A stretch of DNA of 64,000 nucleotides from Prevotella sp. oral taxon 475 (GCF_018127805.1 NZ_CP072334.1:1590001-1654000); one strand, 5' to 3'; numbered from the stretch's first letter, positions 43,926 to 52,904 are shown. A program made the numbers and translations. Notes: generated by a model from the sequence alone, not told the origin.

Positions 43926-45968
43926 ATGAAAGTTTGCATAGCCGAAAAACCTAGTGTAGCAAGAGACATTGCCTCGGTAATCGGGGCCACTACCGCCCGC
44001 GACGGATATATGGAAGGCAATGGATACCAGGTTACATGGACATTCGGCCATCTCTGCACACTGAAAGAACCCAACGACTATACCGAAAACTGGAAACGGT
44101 GGAGCTTGGCAGCTCTTCCGATGATTCCACAACGATTCGGAATCAAACTCATTGAGGACAAGGGTATTGTCAAGCAGTTCGGCGTCATCGAACGATTGAT
44201 GCAGAACGCCGACGAAATTATCAACTGCGGTGATGCCGGACAGGAGGGAGAATTGATTCAACGATGGGTGATGCAGAAAGCACAAGCCAAATGTCCGGTA
44301 AAAAGACTTTGGATTTCGTCGCTCACCGAGGAAGCCATCAAACAGGGCTTCGATAACTTGAAAGACCAACAAGATTATCAATCTCTTTATTTAGCAGGAT
44401 TGAGCCGTGCCATCGGCGACTGGATTCTCGGGATGAATGCCACGCGTCTGTATACCCTCAAATATGGACAAAACCGACAGGTGTTGAGCATCGGGCGTGT
44501 CCAAACACCTACGCTCGCCCTTATTGTCAACCGTCAGCAGGAAATCGACAATTTTAAGCCAGAAGCCTACTGGGTTCTTTCCACCCTTTATCGCGACACG
44601 TTGTTCACGGCCATAAAGGGTCGATTCACCAGTAAGGAAGAGGGAGAAAAAGCCTTTTCAACGATTGCCGAGAAAGATTTTGAGGTGATGGAGGTCAGTA
44701 AGAAGAAAGGAACAGAAGCCCCGTCGCATTTGTTCGACCTGACTTCGTTGCAAGTGGAGTGTAACAAAAAGTTCAGCTATTCTGCCGAGACCACTCTCCA
44801 TCTTATCCAAAGTCTTTACGAGCGGAAATTCACCACCTATCCGCGTGTAGATACGCAATTTCTTAGCGATGACATCTATCCGAAATGTCCGCTTATCTTA
44901 GCCGGCCTGCGGGGGTATGAGTCTTTCACGCAACCGCTTGCCGGGAAGAAGTTGAGTAAAAGTAAAAAGTTTTTCGACTCGTCGAAAGTCACCGACCACC
45001 ACGCCATTATCCCCACCGGCGTACCCGCTCAGAGTCTGTCGAACATGGAAAGAAATGTCTACGACCTCGTGGTTCGTCGGTTCATCGCGGCTTTTTATCC
45101 CGACTGCCAATTCTCCACAACAACCGTTACAGGACGGGTGGAAGAGGTGGAACTGAAGGCTACCGGTAAGGAAATCATCGACCCAGGATGGCGCGTGATT
45201 CTTGCAAAGGATACCGACCCGACCGACGAGGAGAACGCCAAAAATACCACCGAAGAGCGCACGCTGCCCACCTTCGTCAAGGGCGAAAAGGGAGTGCATG
45301 TGCCAACGTTGGCCGAGAAGTGGACCTCCCCGCCGAAATATTACACAGAAGCCACTCTATTGCGGGCCATGGAAACAGCAGGAAAGTTTGTGGAAGACGA
45401 AGAATTGCGCAGCGCACTGAAAGAAAACGGTATCGGCCGACCTTCGTCGCGTGCGGGAATCATCGAGACCCTCTTCAAGCGGCATTATATCCGGCGCGAA
45501 CGGAAGAATCTGTTGGCCACTCCGACGGGCATCGAACTGATTGGAATCATTCGTGAAGAGTTGCTCAAAAGCTGTGAGTTGACAGGTATTTGGGAGAAAA
45601 AGCTGCGCGACATCGAGCATAAGAAATACGATGCATCGCAATTTATCGATGGGCTCAAGGAGCAGATTACGGAGATTGTGAACGAGGTATTGCGCGACAA
45701 CAGCAACCGGCACATCACTGTTACCACCGAGGAAGACCTGAAAAAGAAAATAGCAAGAAAGAAGACCTCTGCTGCAACATCCACCACAAAGTCTTCTAAG
45801 AAACAATCACCGACCGCCTCCTCTCCACGGTGTCTTCCTGCCAACGACAGTATCTTAGGGCAGGTTTGCCCCGTATGCCATCAGGGAACCATCATCAAAG
45901 GAAAATCGGCCTACGGATGCAGCCATTGGAAGTCGGGATGCGCCTTTAGACTGTCTTTTCAGCCTTAA
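43926..45968 (+). CDS. topB: DNA topoisomerase III
   Basis: A 680-residue type IA topoisomerase that passes single strands and resolves recombination or replication intermediates. The Toprim domain begins MKVCIAEKPSVARDIA and has CGDAGQEGELIQRW near residue 99. The active-site tyrosine lies in TTYPRVDTQF near residue 304. GIGRPSSRAGIIETL near 503 is also family-typical. A serine/threonine-lysine linker (about 598-635) leads to a C-terminal zinc finger CPVCHQG...YGCSHWKSGC (about 648-672). It is a single-gene unit. Confidence 0.96.
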   Translation: MKVCIAEKPSVARDIASVIGATTARDGYMEGNGYQVTWTFGHLCTLKEPNDYTENWKRWSLAALPMIPQRFGIKLIEDKGIVKQFGVIERLMQNADEIINCGDAGQEGELIQRWVMQKAQAKCPVKRLWISSLTEEAIKQGFDNLKDQQDYQSLYLAGLSRAIGDWILGMNATRLYTLKYGQNRQVLSIGRVQTPTLALIVNRQQEIDNFKPEAYWVLSTLYRDTLFTAIKGRFTSKEEGEKAFSTIAEKDFEVMEVSKKKGTEAPSHLFDLTSLQVECNKKFSYSAETTLHLIQSLYERKFTTYPRVDTQFLSDDIYPKCPLILAGLRGYESFTQPLAGKKLSKSKKFFDSSKVTDHHAIIPTGVPAQSLSNMERNVYDLVVRRFIAAFYPDCQFSTTTVTGRVEEVELKATGKEIIDPGWRVILAKDTDPTDEENAKNTTEERTLPTFVKGEKGVHVPTLAEKWTSPPKYYTEATLLRAMETAGKFVEDEELRSALKENGIGRPSSRAGIIETLFKRHYIRRERKNLLATPTGIELIGIIREELLKSCELTGIWEKKLRDIEHKKYDASQFIDGLKEQITEIVNEVLRDNSNRHITVTTEEDLKKKIARKKTSAATSTTKSSKKQSPTASSPRCLPANDSILGQVCPVCHQGTIIKGKSAYGCSHWKSGCAFRLSFQP

Positions 45969-45994
45969 CTCTCCCCTCTACATGATTCGTTTTT

Positions 45995-46075
45995 CGTCGT
46001 CGTACCGGTACGATTGCACTGTCTGAGTTCACTTGGTCCAAACCGCCATGGCTGTTTGCATTGCCGGAATTTGTC
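45995..46075. repeat. Degenerate repeat shared with 60262-60360
   Basis: Contains the palindrome CGTACCGGTACG (46001-46012) and TTGG-T-CCAA (46033-46041). Read on the minus strand it includes CAAACAGCCATGGCGGTTTG, nearly the same as a block at 60296-60315. It lies between convergent topB and the aminotransferase gene, the same kind of place as the 41-base arrays. Confidence 0.5.
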
Positions 46076-46083
46076 TGGCCGAA

Positions 46084-47187
46084 TTACTCATAGTCGTTGA
46101 GAGCGGCGATGATGTAGTCCACCTCATCATCTGTCAAGGCCGGATGTAACGGCAGACTGAGTTCCTGACAGTGAATCTGCTCGGTGATGGGAAGCGAAAG
46201 CTCATTCCAATGAGCGTAACACCGCTGCCGATGCGGCGGAATGGGATAATGAATCAAAGTCTGAATGCCCCTCTCGAGCAGATAGGTTTGAAGATAGTCG
46301 CGATGGCGGCAGAGCAGGGGGAAGATATGAAAAACATTATTGGAAAGATAATCGACAGTCGGCACGGTGAGCTTGGGATTGCAGATATGGGCTATATATT
46401 TTGATGCAATCGCTTGCCTGCGCCGATTGTCGGCATCGAGATAGTTGAGTTTAACCCGCAACAGAGCGGCTTGTATTTCATCGATTCGGCTGTTTCGCCC
46501 GATGAAGTCGAAGACGTATTTCCGATTCGAACCGTAGTTGCCCAACGCTCTGACAACCTCGGCCAGCTCGACACGATTGGTGGTGACGGCTCCGGCATCG
46601 CCCAAGGCTCCGAGGTTCTTCCCGGGGTAGAAACTGTGAGCAGCAACATCACCCAAGCCACCTGTTCGGCGATGTTGCCAGGTGCAGCCGTGCGCCTGAG
46701 CGTTGTCTTCGATGAGTTGGAGGTGGTCGTACCGGCGAAGAAGGGCGCAGATCTGGTCGTTATAGGCACACCGACCGTAGAGGTGAACGAGCATCACGCC
46801 GCGTGTGCGACTCGTTATTTTCTCCTCCATCCGCTCCGGATCTATCTGAAAGGTGTCGATTCGGGGCTCGACGAGCACGGGCGTAAGTCCGTTTTCACTG
46901 ATGGCCAGAATCGAAGCGATGTAGGTATTGGCCGGAACGAGAATCTCGTCGCCCGCGTGCATCTCGCCCAGTTCGATATAGGCGCGGAGGATGAGCGTGA
47001 GCGCATCGAGTCCGTTGGCGCATGTGATGCAGTGGCGCACGGAAAGGTAGCGGGCATATTCTTCTTCGAAGGCGGCGGTTTCGCTGCCTTGCAGATACCA
47101 GCCGCCGGAGATCACTCGATTGGCCGCTCGATGAAGTTCCTCTTCGTGTCGGGCATTGATTTTTTGCAGATCCAGATATTTTATCAT
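46084..47187 (-). CDS. DegT/DnrJ/EryC1 sugar aminotransferase (FdtB-like)
   Basis: A 367-residue PLP-dependent aminotransferase of nucleotide sugars. The PLP lysine is in SFYPGKNLGALGDAG near residue 187, and the aspartate/histidine set in IEDNAQAHGC near 163. In context with an FdtA-like isomerase, an acetyltransferase and rmlB, it most likely aminates dTDP-3-keto-6-deoxyhexose at C3, giving a dTDP-3-amino-3,6-dideoxyhexose. The start at 47187 overlaps the acetyltransferase stop (ATGA); an earlier ATG lies within that gene. Last gene of the leftward cluster. The exact sugar stereochemistry cannot be told. Confidence 0.85.
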   Translation of the reverse strand: MIKYLDLQKINARHEEELHRAANRVISGGWYLQGSETAAFEEEYARYLSVRHCITCANGLDALTLILRAYIELGEMHAGDEILVPANTYIASILAISENGLTPVLVEPRIDTFQIDPERMEEKITSRTRGVMLVHLYGRCAYNDQICALLRRYDHLQLIEDNAQAHGCTWQHRRTGGLGDVAAHSFYPGKNLGALGDAGAVTTNRVELAEVVRALGNYGSNRKYVFDFIGRNSRIDEIQAALLRVKLNYLDADNRRRQAIASKYIAHICNPKLTVPTVDYLSNNVFHIFPLLCRHRDYLQTYLLERGIQTLIHYPIPPHRQRCYAHWNELSLPITEQIHCQELSLPLHPALTDDEVDYIIAALNDYE

Positions 47188-48149
47188 ACGCAACAAGGTG
47201 GCGGGGATGAGAGCCGCCATTCGTAGGTGTCGTAACAGATACCTCGCCCGCCGAATCCTTCTTTCTGAAAGAGGAGCGAGGCGTTGAAGCCGTATTCGGT
47301 TTCAGCCGTAGAGGTGCCAAAATCGAAGTAAGGCGTAGCGGTGTAGACCTGGTCGAGAAGATGGTGAAAAAGCAGGTCGAGCGCACCCATCTGTCGTCCT
47401 TCCGCCGAGGCCGATATATATTGCGTGTGAGCGGTCTGTGGCGTTTCGTAGACAACGGTTCCGCCGAGTGCCGTCTCGCCCTGATAGACGATGTAGAGCC
47501 TGATGCGGGTGGGAAAGGCAGCGGCAAGGCGTGAGATTTCTTCGAGCGAATGCACGGGCTGTGTGCCGTATCGGCTTTCGAGATGGCGACAGAGGAGATG
47601 CCAAAACGTGGCATAATCGGTAGATTCTTCCACCCGAAGACCGGCGGCTCGGGCTTTCCTTAGACCCGACCGACGCGATTCGGCCAAGCGGATTCGGTTC
47701 CTCTGTGCGATGGTGGCCGAGAGTTCACGCCGAACGAGCTGAGCCCCACAAACGGCGGTGAGAGCGTAGAGATCTTCCTCGGCCGGGAGCCGGTGATAGA
47801 TCCAGGGCGTGGGTTTGTAGACTACGTGTGAAAAACCTTCTGCGCGCAAAAAATCGTTCACACAGCGGAAGATGTGACAGACGTCGGTGGCCGTTGCCCG
47901 TTGGTCGAGAACGAGCCCGCCGTAGGTGAGTCCGCCGTGCGAGATCACCGCCCCGCCCTCGCCCCGACTCAGGGGAAGCAGAGCAGCCAGTCGGCTTTTG
48001 CGCCACACAAGGAGCGAGGCATCTGCAAATCGGTGGGCATGATAGTCCATATAATCGCGTTCGAGAAGGAATGTGCTGTTCTTCGATCGCTGCACAAAGT
48101 CATTCCACCGCTCTCGTTCACTGGCCGTGTATCGTGTTATTTCGAACAT
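47184..48149 (-). CDS. GNAT-type acetyltransferase of the sugar cluster
   Basis: A 321-residue protein resembling GNAT/FemAB-type transferases (acetyltransferase 6 group): N-terminal FLLERDYMDYHAHRF, central SRRSGLRKARAAGLRVEE, and C-terminal GALDLLFHHLLDQV with FDFGTSTAETEYGFNASLLF (first part), a pattern common in Bacteroidetes polysaccharide loci. It sits between the isomerase and aminotransferase genes and overlaps both (13 and 4 bases). It probably N-acylates the amino sugar, taking the place of the hexapeptide FdtC seen elsewhere. That role is inferred from position. Confidence 0.7.
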   Translation of the reverse strand: MFEITRYTASERERWNDFVQRSKNSTFLLERDYMDYHAHRFADASLLVWRKSRLAALLPLSRGEGGAVISHGGLTYGGLVLDQRATATDVCHIFRCVNDFLRAEGFSHVVYKPTPWIYHRLPAEEDLYALTAVCGAQLVRRELSATIAQRNRIRLAESRRSGLRKARAAGLRVEESTDYATFWHLLCRHLESRYGTQPVHSLEEISRLAAAFPTRIRLYIVYQGETALGGTVVYETPQTAHTQYISASAEGRQMGALDLLFHHLLDQVYTATPYFDFGTSTAETEYGFNASLLFQKEGFGGRGICYDTYEWRLSSPPPCCV

Positions 48150-48535
48150 CCGATGTAGGTGAAGAAGTCGGCGTAGTTGCGGATATAATCTTCTTCGTCG
48201 AAGGGTTCGGAGGCCAGAACGAGGCCTACGGCTCCGGAGGAGAAGTCGTCGAGGGTGCGCCAGGTGTCTGTCTCCACGAGCAGTCCTTGGTAGGGGTGAT
48301 TGAGCAGGAAGGTTTTCCGTTCTGTTCCGTTGTCGAGCGTGACATGAAAGCTGCCGCTCACGGCGACAATCAGTTCTCGACAGCGTTTGTGGGCATGTCC
48401 GCCACGGCTTTCTCCAGCCGGGACGTCGTACACCCAGTAGACTCGCCGGATGTCGAAGGGCACTTGTTCTTGTGCCTGCGCAACGGTGAGGTTGCCGCGG
48501 GGATCGAGAATACGAGGGAGGTTGATCAGGAGCAT
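48137..48535 (-). CDS. dTDP-4-keto-6-deoxyglucose 3,4-ketoisomerase (FdtA/WxcM-like cupin)
   Basis: A 132-residue cupin. Family landmarks: N-terminal LINLPRILDPRGNLTVAQ, VYWVYDVPAGESRGGHAHK with the catalytic histidines (about residues 33-50), and a C-terminal ASEPFDEEDYIRNYADF. It isomerises dTDP-4-keto-6-deoxyglucose (from RmlB) to the 3-keto form used by the aminotransferase downstream. It is separated from rmlB by about 550 bases holding array 7 and a terminator, so the three-gene sugar unit may have its own start of transcription. Confidence 0.85.
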   Translation of the reverse strand: MLLINLPRILDPRGNLTVAQAQEQVPFDIRRVYWVYDVPAGESRGGHAHKRCRELIVAVSGSFHVTLDNGTERKTFLLNHPYQGLLVETDTWRTLDDFSSGAVGLVLASEPFDEEDYIRNYADFFTYIGCSK

Positions 48536-48540
48536 TTTCT

Positions 48541-48630
48541 TTTAGGAGTGAAAGGGAGTGAAGACGAATGTTCTTTTAGGAGTGAAGGAGTGAAGGAGTG
48601 AAAGGGAGTGAAAGGGAGTGAAGACGAATG
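48541..48630. repeat. GGAGTGAA-type purine-rich repeats
   Basis: Runs of GGAGTGAA units with two copies of the closing motif GGAGTGAAGACGAATG. Related to the runs at 38.7 and 40.8 kb. It lies just upstream (in transcription sense) of the FdtA-like gene. Confidence 0.75.
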
Positions 48631-48662
48631 TCTTGCCGTCTATTGTTCTTTTTATATATCGG

Positions 48663-48964
48663 TTCTGAACTTTTCAGAAAGCTTCCCTGAGTGCCAGCAG
48701 CCGTTCTGAAATGTTCAGAAAGCTTCCCTGGGTGTCAGCGGCCGTTCTGAAATGTTCAGAAGCTTCCCTGGGTGCCAGCGGCCGTTCTGAAATGTTCAGA
48801 AAGCTTCCCTGGGTGCCAGCGGCCGTTCTGAAATGTTCAGAAAGCTTCCCTGGGTGCCAGCAGCCGTTCTGAAATGTTCAGAAAGCTTCCCTAGGTGCCA
48901 GCGGCCGTTCTGAAATGTTCAGAAGCTTCCCTGAGTGCCAGCGGCCGTTCTGCACGCTGCAGAA
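48663..48964. repeat. 41-base dyad array 7, eight units
   Basis: Unit starts at 48663, 48704, 48745, 48785, 48826, 48867, 48908 and 48948 (steps of 41, with 40 where one A is lost). The first dyad is TTCTGAA-CTT-TTCAGAA, the next six TTCTGAA-ATG-TTCAGAA, and the last TTCTGCA-CGC-TGCAGAA, where both arms changed together. The spacer is GCTTCCCTGGGTGCCAGCGG, shared with array 6. Lies between rmlB and the FdtA-like gene, both leftward. Confidence 0.95.
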
Positions 48965-48985
48965 CCGGTGTCGACGACGACACAG

Positions 48986-49050
48986 AAAATCATTGACCTC
49001 TTGGCGTCTCCTTGTATGGTGTGCGAGGAGGGGAGGTCAATGATTTTTTC
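48986..49050. terminator. Long hairpin after rmlB
   Basis: A perfect 15-base stem (AAAATCATTGACCTC and complement) with an inner CTCCT/AGGAG pairing. T runs flank it on both strands (T6 on plus, T4 on minus). It lies 36 bases after the rmlB stop and next to array 7. Confidence 0.75.
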
Positions 49051-49085
49051 ATGCACCCGAAGAAGTGGCTGCCGTACAGGAGGGA

Positions 49086-50234
49086 CTAACGTCCGCCGTA
49101 CATCTCTTCGTAATACTTCTGATAGTCGCCGCTGGTGACTTCCGAAATCCACTGCTGGTTCTCCAGGTTCCAACGGATCGTCTTGACGATGCCGTCGGCA
49201 AAACGGGTTTCGGGCAGCCAACCCAGTTCGCGACTGATCTTGGTGGGGTCGATGCCGTAGCGTTGGTCGTGGCCCAGGCGGTCGGAGACGTAGGTGATGA
49301 GCCGTTCGTCCATCCAGTCGATCGAGATCTCGCCCTGCGCGTTGCGCTCCTGCTTCTTGAGTATGCGACGCAGAGAAGGGTCTTCGGTCATCATCTGGCG
49401 GATGGTCTGGAGGGTGAGCTTCACGATGTCGATGTTCTTCATCTCGTTATGCCCGCCTACGTTGTAGACTTCGCCCTCGACACCACGACGCACCACCAGG
49501 TCGATGGCCTTGCAGTGATCTTCTACGTAGAGCCAGTCGCGGATGTTATCGCCTTTGCCGTAGACGGGTATCGGCCGACCGGCGAGGATGTTGTTGATGA
49601 CAAGCGGGATGAGCTTCTCGGGGAAATGATAGGGACCGTAGTTGTTGGAACAGCGGGTGATGCTCGTCGGCATGTGGTAGGTGTCGTGATAGGCCATGAC
49701 AATCATGTCGGCCGAGGCTTTCGAGGCACTGTAGGGACTGTGGGGACAGAGCGGAGTCTGCTCGGTGAAGTAGCCCGTCTCGCCGAGCGAACCGTATACC
49801 TCGTCGGTAGACACCTGGTGGTATCGCTTGCCGGCCTTCCACGTGGGGTAGCCGTCCTCGCCCTTGCCCGTTGTCCAGGCACGCCGGGCGGCGTCAAGCA
49901 GGTTCTGCGTACCGAGAATGTTCACCGAGAGAAAGAGTTGTGGATCTTCGATGCTGCGGTCCACGTGACTCTCGGCAGCGAAGTTCACCACATAGTTGAT
50001 GTCGTGCTCAGCAAAAAGTCGGTCCACCAATTCGCGGTCGCGAATGTCGCCCCGTACAAAGAGGCAGCGACTCTCGTCGATGTCGGCTTTAATGGTGCCG
50101 AGGTTGCCGGCGTAGGTGAGCAGGTCGAGCACAATGACGCGGAGGTCTTCATTCCTGTACTTCTCATTGAGCAAATACTTGATGTAGTTGGCACCAATGA
50201 ATCCGGCGGCTCCTGTTACTAAATAGGTCTTCAT
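49086..50234 (-). CDS. rmlB: dTDP-glucose 4,6-dehydratase
   Basis: A 382-residue short-chain dehydrogenase-type enzyme that converts dTDP-glucose to dTDP-4-keto-6-deoxyglucose. NAD+-binding GAAGFIGANYIKYLL lies at residues 8-22, the catalytic STDEVYG near 143, and the YSASK motif near 169. It supplies the substrate for the FdtA-like isomerase downstream. The other rml genes (rmlA, C, D) are not in the window. The gene begins 17 bases after the phosphoesterase gene, in the same leftward operon. Somewhat longer than typical (about 350) because of an insert near residues 275-300. Confidence 0.95.
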   Translation of the reverse strand: MKTYLVTGAAGFIGANYIKYLLNEKYRNEDLRVIVLDLLTYAGNLGTIKADIDESRCLFVRGDIRDRELVDRLFAEHDINYVVNFAAESHVDRSIEDPQLFLSVNILGTQNLLDAARRAWTTGKGEDGYPTWKAGKRYHQVSTDEVYGSLGETGYFTEQTPLCPHSPYSASKASADMIVMAYHDTYHMPTSITRCSNNYGPYHFPEKLIPLVINNILAGRPIPVYGKGDNIRDWLYVEDHCKAIDLVVRRGVEGEVYNVGGHNEMKNIDIVKLTLQTIRQMMTEDPSLRRILKKQERNAQGEISIDWMDERLITYVSDRLGHDQRYGIDPTKISRELGWLPETRFADGIVKTIRWNLENQQWISEVTSGDYQKYYEEMYGGR

Positions 50235-50251
50235 GCTTTTTCTATTTTTTG

Positions 50252-50755
50252 TTAATGATTTTTTCTATCGGATAGGGTGATCACTTCGCAGTCGGCGAAT
50301 CTGTTGCCCTCGATGATGAGCCGCACAAGGGTCCGCTCCTTCTGCCAACCCTGCATCCCGGCCGCACCGGGATTGATGTGAAGCAGATTCAGAGTCTTAT
50401 CATATTTCACCTTGAGAATGTGCGAGTGCCCGGAGATAAAGAGCTGCGGCGGAGAGGCGTAGATCTGTCCGCGGATGCGCGGGTCGTAGTTCCCGGGATA
50501 GCCGCCGATGTGCGTCATCAGCACGTCCACTTCTTCGCATTTGAAACGTAACCGCTCGGTGAACATCCGCCGCAGGTCGCCCCCGTCGATGTTTCCGTAG
50601 ACGGCTCTCAAGGGGCAGATCTCGGCCAAACGCTCGGCCACCTCAAGACTTCCGATGTCTCCGGCGTGCCATATCTCGTCGCACACACCGAAGTAATGTC
50701 GATATTTCTCGTCCCAATAACCGTGGGTGTCGCTGATGATGCCGATGCGTTTCAT
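50252..50755 (-). CDS. YfcE/MJ0936-type metallophosphoesterase
   Basis: A 167-residue calcineurin-like phosphoesterase with the full metal set: SDTHG (about residue 8), HAGDIG (about 30), GNIDGGD (about 54), MTHIGGYPG (about 80), SGHSH (about 107) and INPGAAG (about 126). YfcE-like enzymes hydrolyse phosphodiesters; the biological substrate is unknown. Lies in the leftward operon between the nucleotide kinase-like gene and rmlB. Confidence 0.88.
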   Translation of the reverse strand: MKRIGIISDTHGYWDEKYRHYFGVCDEIWHAGDIGSLEVAERLAEICPLRAVYGNIDGGDLRRMFTERLRFKCEEVDVLMTHIGGYPGNYDPRIRGQIYASPPQLFISGHSHILKVKYDKTLNLLHINPGAAGMQGWQKERTLVRLIIEGNRFADCEVITLSDRKNH

Positions 50756-50779
50756 TGTGATAGAGAATTTGCAGAGAGG

Positions 50780-51409
50780 TCATGGTTGCTGAAACCGACG
50801 ACGAATGAAATCGCCCAGCAACTCGGCCGTGCCTTCCATTCCGAGAATAGACGAGTCGACACAGAGATGATAGGAAGCAGCCTGACCCCATCGTTTTCCC
50901 GTATAATAATTGTAATACGCAGCACGCCGTTCTTCTACCTCGACAATAAGAGCCGCTCCCTTTTCCCGATCACACCCTCTACGCTCGCACACGCGGTCGA
51001 TTCGTTCCTGTCGATCGGCCGTTATAAAAAGGTTGACCACCCGAGGAAAATCACGCAACACATAGTCGGCACACCGCCCCACAAAAACGCAGTTGCTCTC
51101 AAGGGCTGCCTTACGGATGGCGTCGCTCTGAAACTGAAACAAACGCTCCTGCGAAAAGTTGTTGTTGCTGTAGAAATGATGGTCGCCCATCAACGGCAGA
51201 TGATAATTAAGAAACGACCGACCAAACATCTTCTGCTCGTCGTTCTGCTCGAAGAAACGCTCGCTGAACCCACTTTCCCGAGCCGCCAGATTGAGAATCT
51301 CACGATCGTAGAACCGATATCCGAAGTTCTGTGCCAACATCTTGGCAATCGTCCTTCCGCCGCTGCCCAACTGCCGCCCCACGTTAATGATGATATTCCC
51401 TGTCTCCAT
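50780..51409 (-). CDS. Cytidylate kinase-like protein
   Basis: A 209-residue P-loop protein of the cytidylate kinase-like family. It starts NIIINVGRQLGSGGRTIAK, where GRQLGSGG replaces the classic GxxGxGKS/T loop, followed by YRFYDREILNLAA. FVGRCADYVLRD near residue 110 and the lid-like RVCERRGCD near 138 are typical. Likely a nucleotide kinase or regulatory relative; it is not the housekeeping CMP kinase, which has a canonical P-loop. Its start overlaps the MATE gene by 26 bases. The longer frame upstream lies within the MATE gene. Confidence 0.75.
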   Translation of the reverse strand: METGNIIINVGRQLGSGGRTIAKMLAQNFGYRFYDREILNLAARESGFSERFFEQNDEQKMFGRSFLNYHLPLMGDHHFYSNNNFSQERLFQFQSDAIRKAALESNCVFVGRCADYVLRDFPRVVNLFITADRQERIDRVCERRGCDREKGAALIVEVEERRAAYYNYYTGKRWGQAASYHLCVDSSILGMEGTAELLGDFIRRRFQQP

Positions 51410-52769
51410 CTGCCTGTTGTCTATCTTGATTTTTAAATTTCCGCATATACGCAAACATCATCGCTGCTGCCACAAAAGCCGAAACAACATCGGCCGCGGG
51501 CATCGAGGCCCACACGCCATCTGCACCAAACTCGCGCGGCAAAATCAGTAGCATCGGAATGAGAAACAGCAACTGACGAGAGAGCGACAGAAAAACACTC
51601 ACCTGCGCCTTGCCGATGCTCTGAAAAAAATTGGCTATTACCATTTGGTAACCTACAATGGGATAAGACACCATCATGATTTGCATACCCCGAATCGACA
51701 ATGCGATCAAAGTCTCGTCCGATGTGAATAGCCGGACACAGAAATAAGGAAAAAACTCTCCCACCACAAATCCCGCCGTCGTGATACACGTTCCGGCAAT
51801 CGTTGCATACTTGAGTACCCGCAGCATACGATCGAACTTCAACGCACCGTAATTATAGCCTGCAATAGGCTGCATACCTTGATTCACACCGATGGTCACC
51901 ATGATGAAGATGAAAGCAATGCGGTTAGCCACTCCAAAAGCTCCCACTGCCATGTCGCCACCATATCGAACCAAACTCGTATTGATGATAATCACCACGA
52001 AACAGGCACACACATTCATCGAGAAAGGCGACATACCGATGCCGATGATATTCTTCACCAGCGCACCTCTCAACCGATAGATGCCCCGCCTCAGATGAAT
52101 CAACTCGTTTTGATTGCTAAAAATCTTCAACTGCCATACCAATGCCACCAACTGTGAAAGCACCGTTGCATAGGCAGCACCACGTATGCCGAGGCCGAAC
52201 GGCCAAATAAAGATAGGGTCGAGTATGGCGTTCAGCACCACGGTAAACATCGTCATATACATCGCCAACTTCGGTTTGCTCGCTGCCCTCAGCAGCGCAT
52301 TCATCCCGAAGTAGAGATGCGACACGACATTGCCCAGCAGGATAATCTCCATATAATCGCGTGCGAAAGGCAAAGTTTGGTCGCTTGCACCGAAGAAACG
52401 CAGTATCGGGTCGAGGAAAACCAAACTCACCAAGGTAAACGCCACGCCTATCAGTGTGTTCAACACCAACGTATTACCCAAGATGTGCTGTGCGGCAGCG
52501 TAATCTTTCTGTCCCAATTTGACAGAAAGCAACGTCGATGCGCCCACACCGATACCCGCACCGAATGCCGTAGACATATTCATAAACGGAAAGGTAATGG
52601 CCAAACCCGAAATAGCCATTGCCCCCACGCCCTGTCCAATGAAGATACTGTCCACCATATTATATAAGGAGGCAGCCGTCATGGCAATGATGGCCGGGAT
52701 GGCATACTGCATCAGCAGTTGTCCCACCGGGTTTGTCCCTAATTCGAGTGTTGCTTGTCTGTTGTCCAT
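51384..52769 (-). CDS. MATE-family efflux transporter
   Basis: A 461-residue membrane protein with 12 predicted helices and MATE features: NPVGQLLMQYAIPAIIAMTA (start of TM1), MVDSIFIGQGVGAMAISGLA, and the repeat half GMSPFSMNVCACFVVII with ANRIAFIFIMVTIGVNQGMQPIAGYNYGA (first part). Exports drugs or metabolites against Na+ or H+. It is first in the leftward operon, preceded by a -7 box. The start at 52769 follows that promoter; 62 codons further upstream are in frame but precede it. Confidence 0.92.
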   Translation of the reverse strand: MDNRQATLELGTNPVGQLLMQYAIPAIIAMTAASLYNMVDSIFIGQGVGAMAISGLAITFPFMNMSTAFGAGIGVGASTLLSVKLGQKDYAAAQHILGNTLVLNTLIGVAFTLVSLVFLDPILRFFGASDQTLPFARDYMEIILLGNVVSHLYFGMNALLRAASKPKLAMYMTMFTVVLNAILDPIFIWPFGLGIRGAAYATVLSQLVALVWQLKIFSNQNELIHLRRGIYRLRGALVKNIIGIGMSPFSMNVCACFVVIIINTSLVRYGGDMAVGAFGVANRIAFIFIMVTIGVNQGMQPIAGYNYGALKFDRMLRVLKYATIAGTCITTAGFVVGEFFPYFCVRLFTSDETLIALSIRGMQIMMVSYPIVGYQMVIANFFQSIGKAQVSVFLSLSRQLLFLIPMLLILPREFGADGVWASMPAADVVSAFVAAAMMFAYMRKFKNQDRQQADGDREYHH

Positions 52770-52791
52770 TGAGCCGTTGAGCTTTACCCTG

Positions 52792-52799
52792 CAAATGTA
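52792..52799 (-). promoter_or_regulatory. -7 box of the MATE operon
   Basis: TACATTTG on the minus strand, 23 bases before the MATE start. No clear TTTG at the -33 position. Confidence 0.5.
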
Positions 52800-52904
52800 C
52801 AAAATATATTTGAGTTCTCCCTCGTCACGCCAGATTTTATAACGCCTGTATCCGTGTTTCCGCTCCTTTCTCTCTACGCCTTCATCCCCATTTCTCCCCG
52901 TACA

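Noticed and set aside
49065..50222. A 385-codon plus-strand frame opposite rmlB
   Set aside because: Antisense shadow; rmlB on the minus strand is unmistakable.
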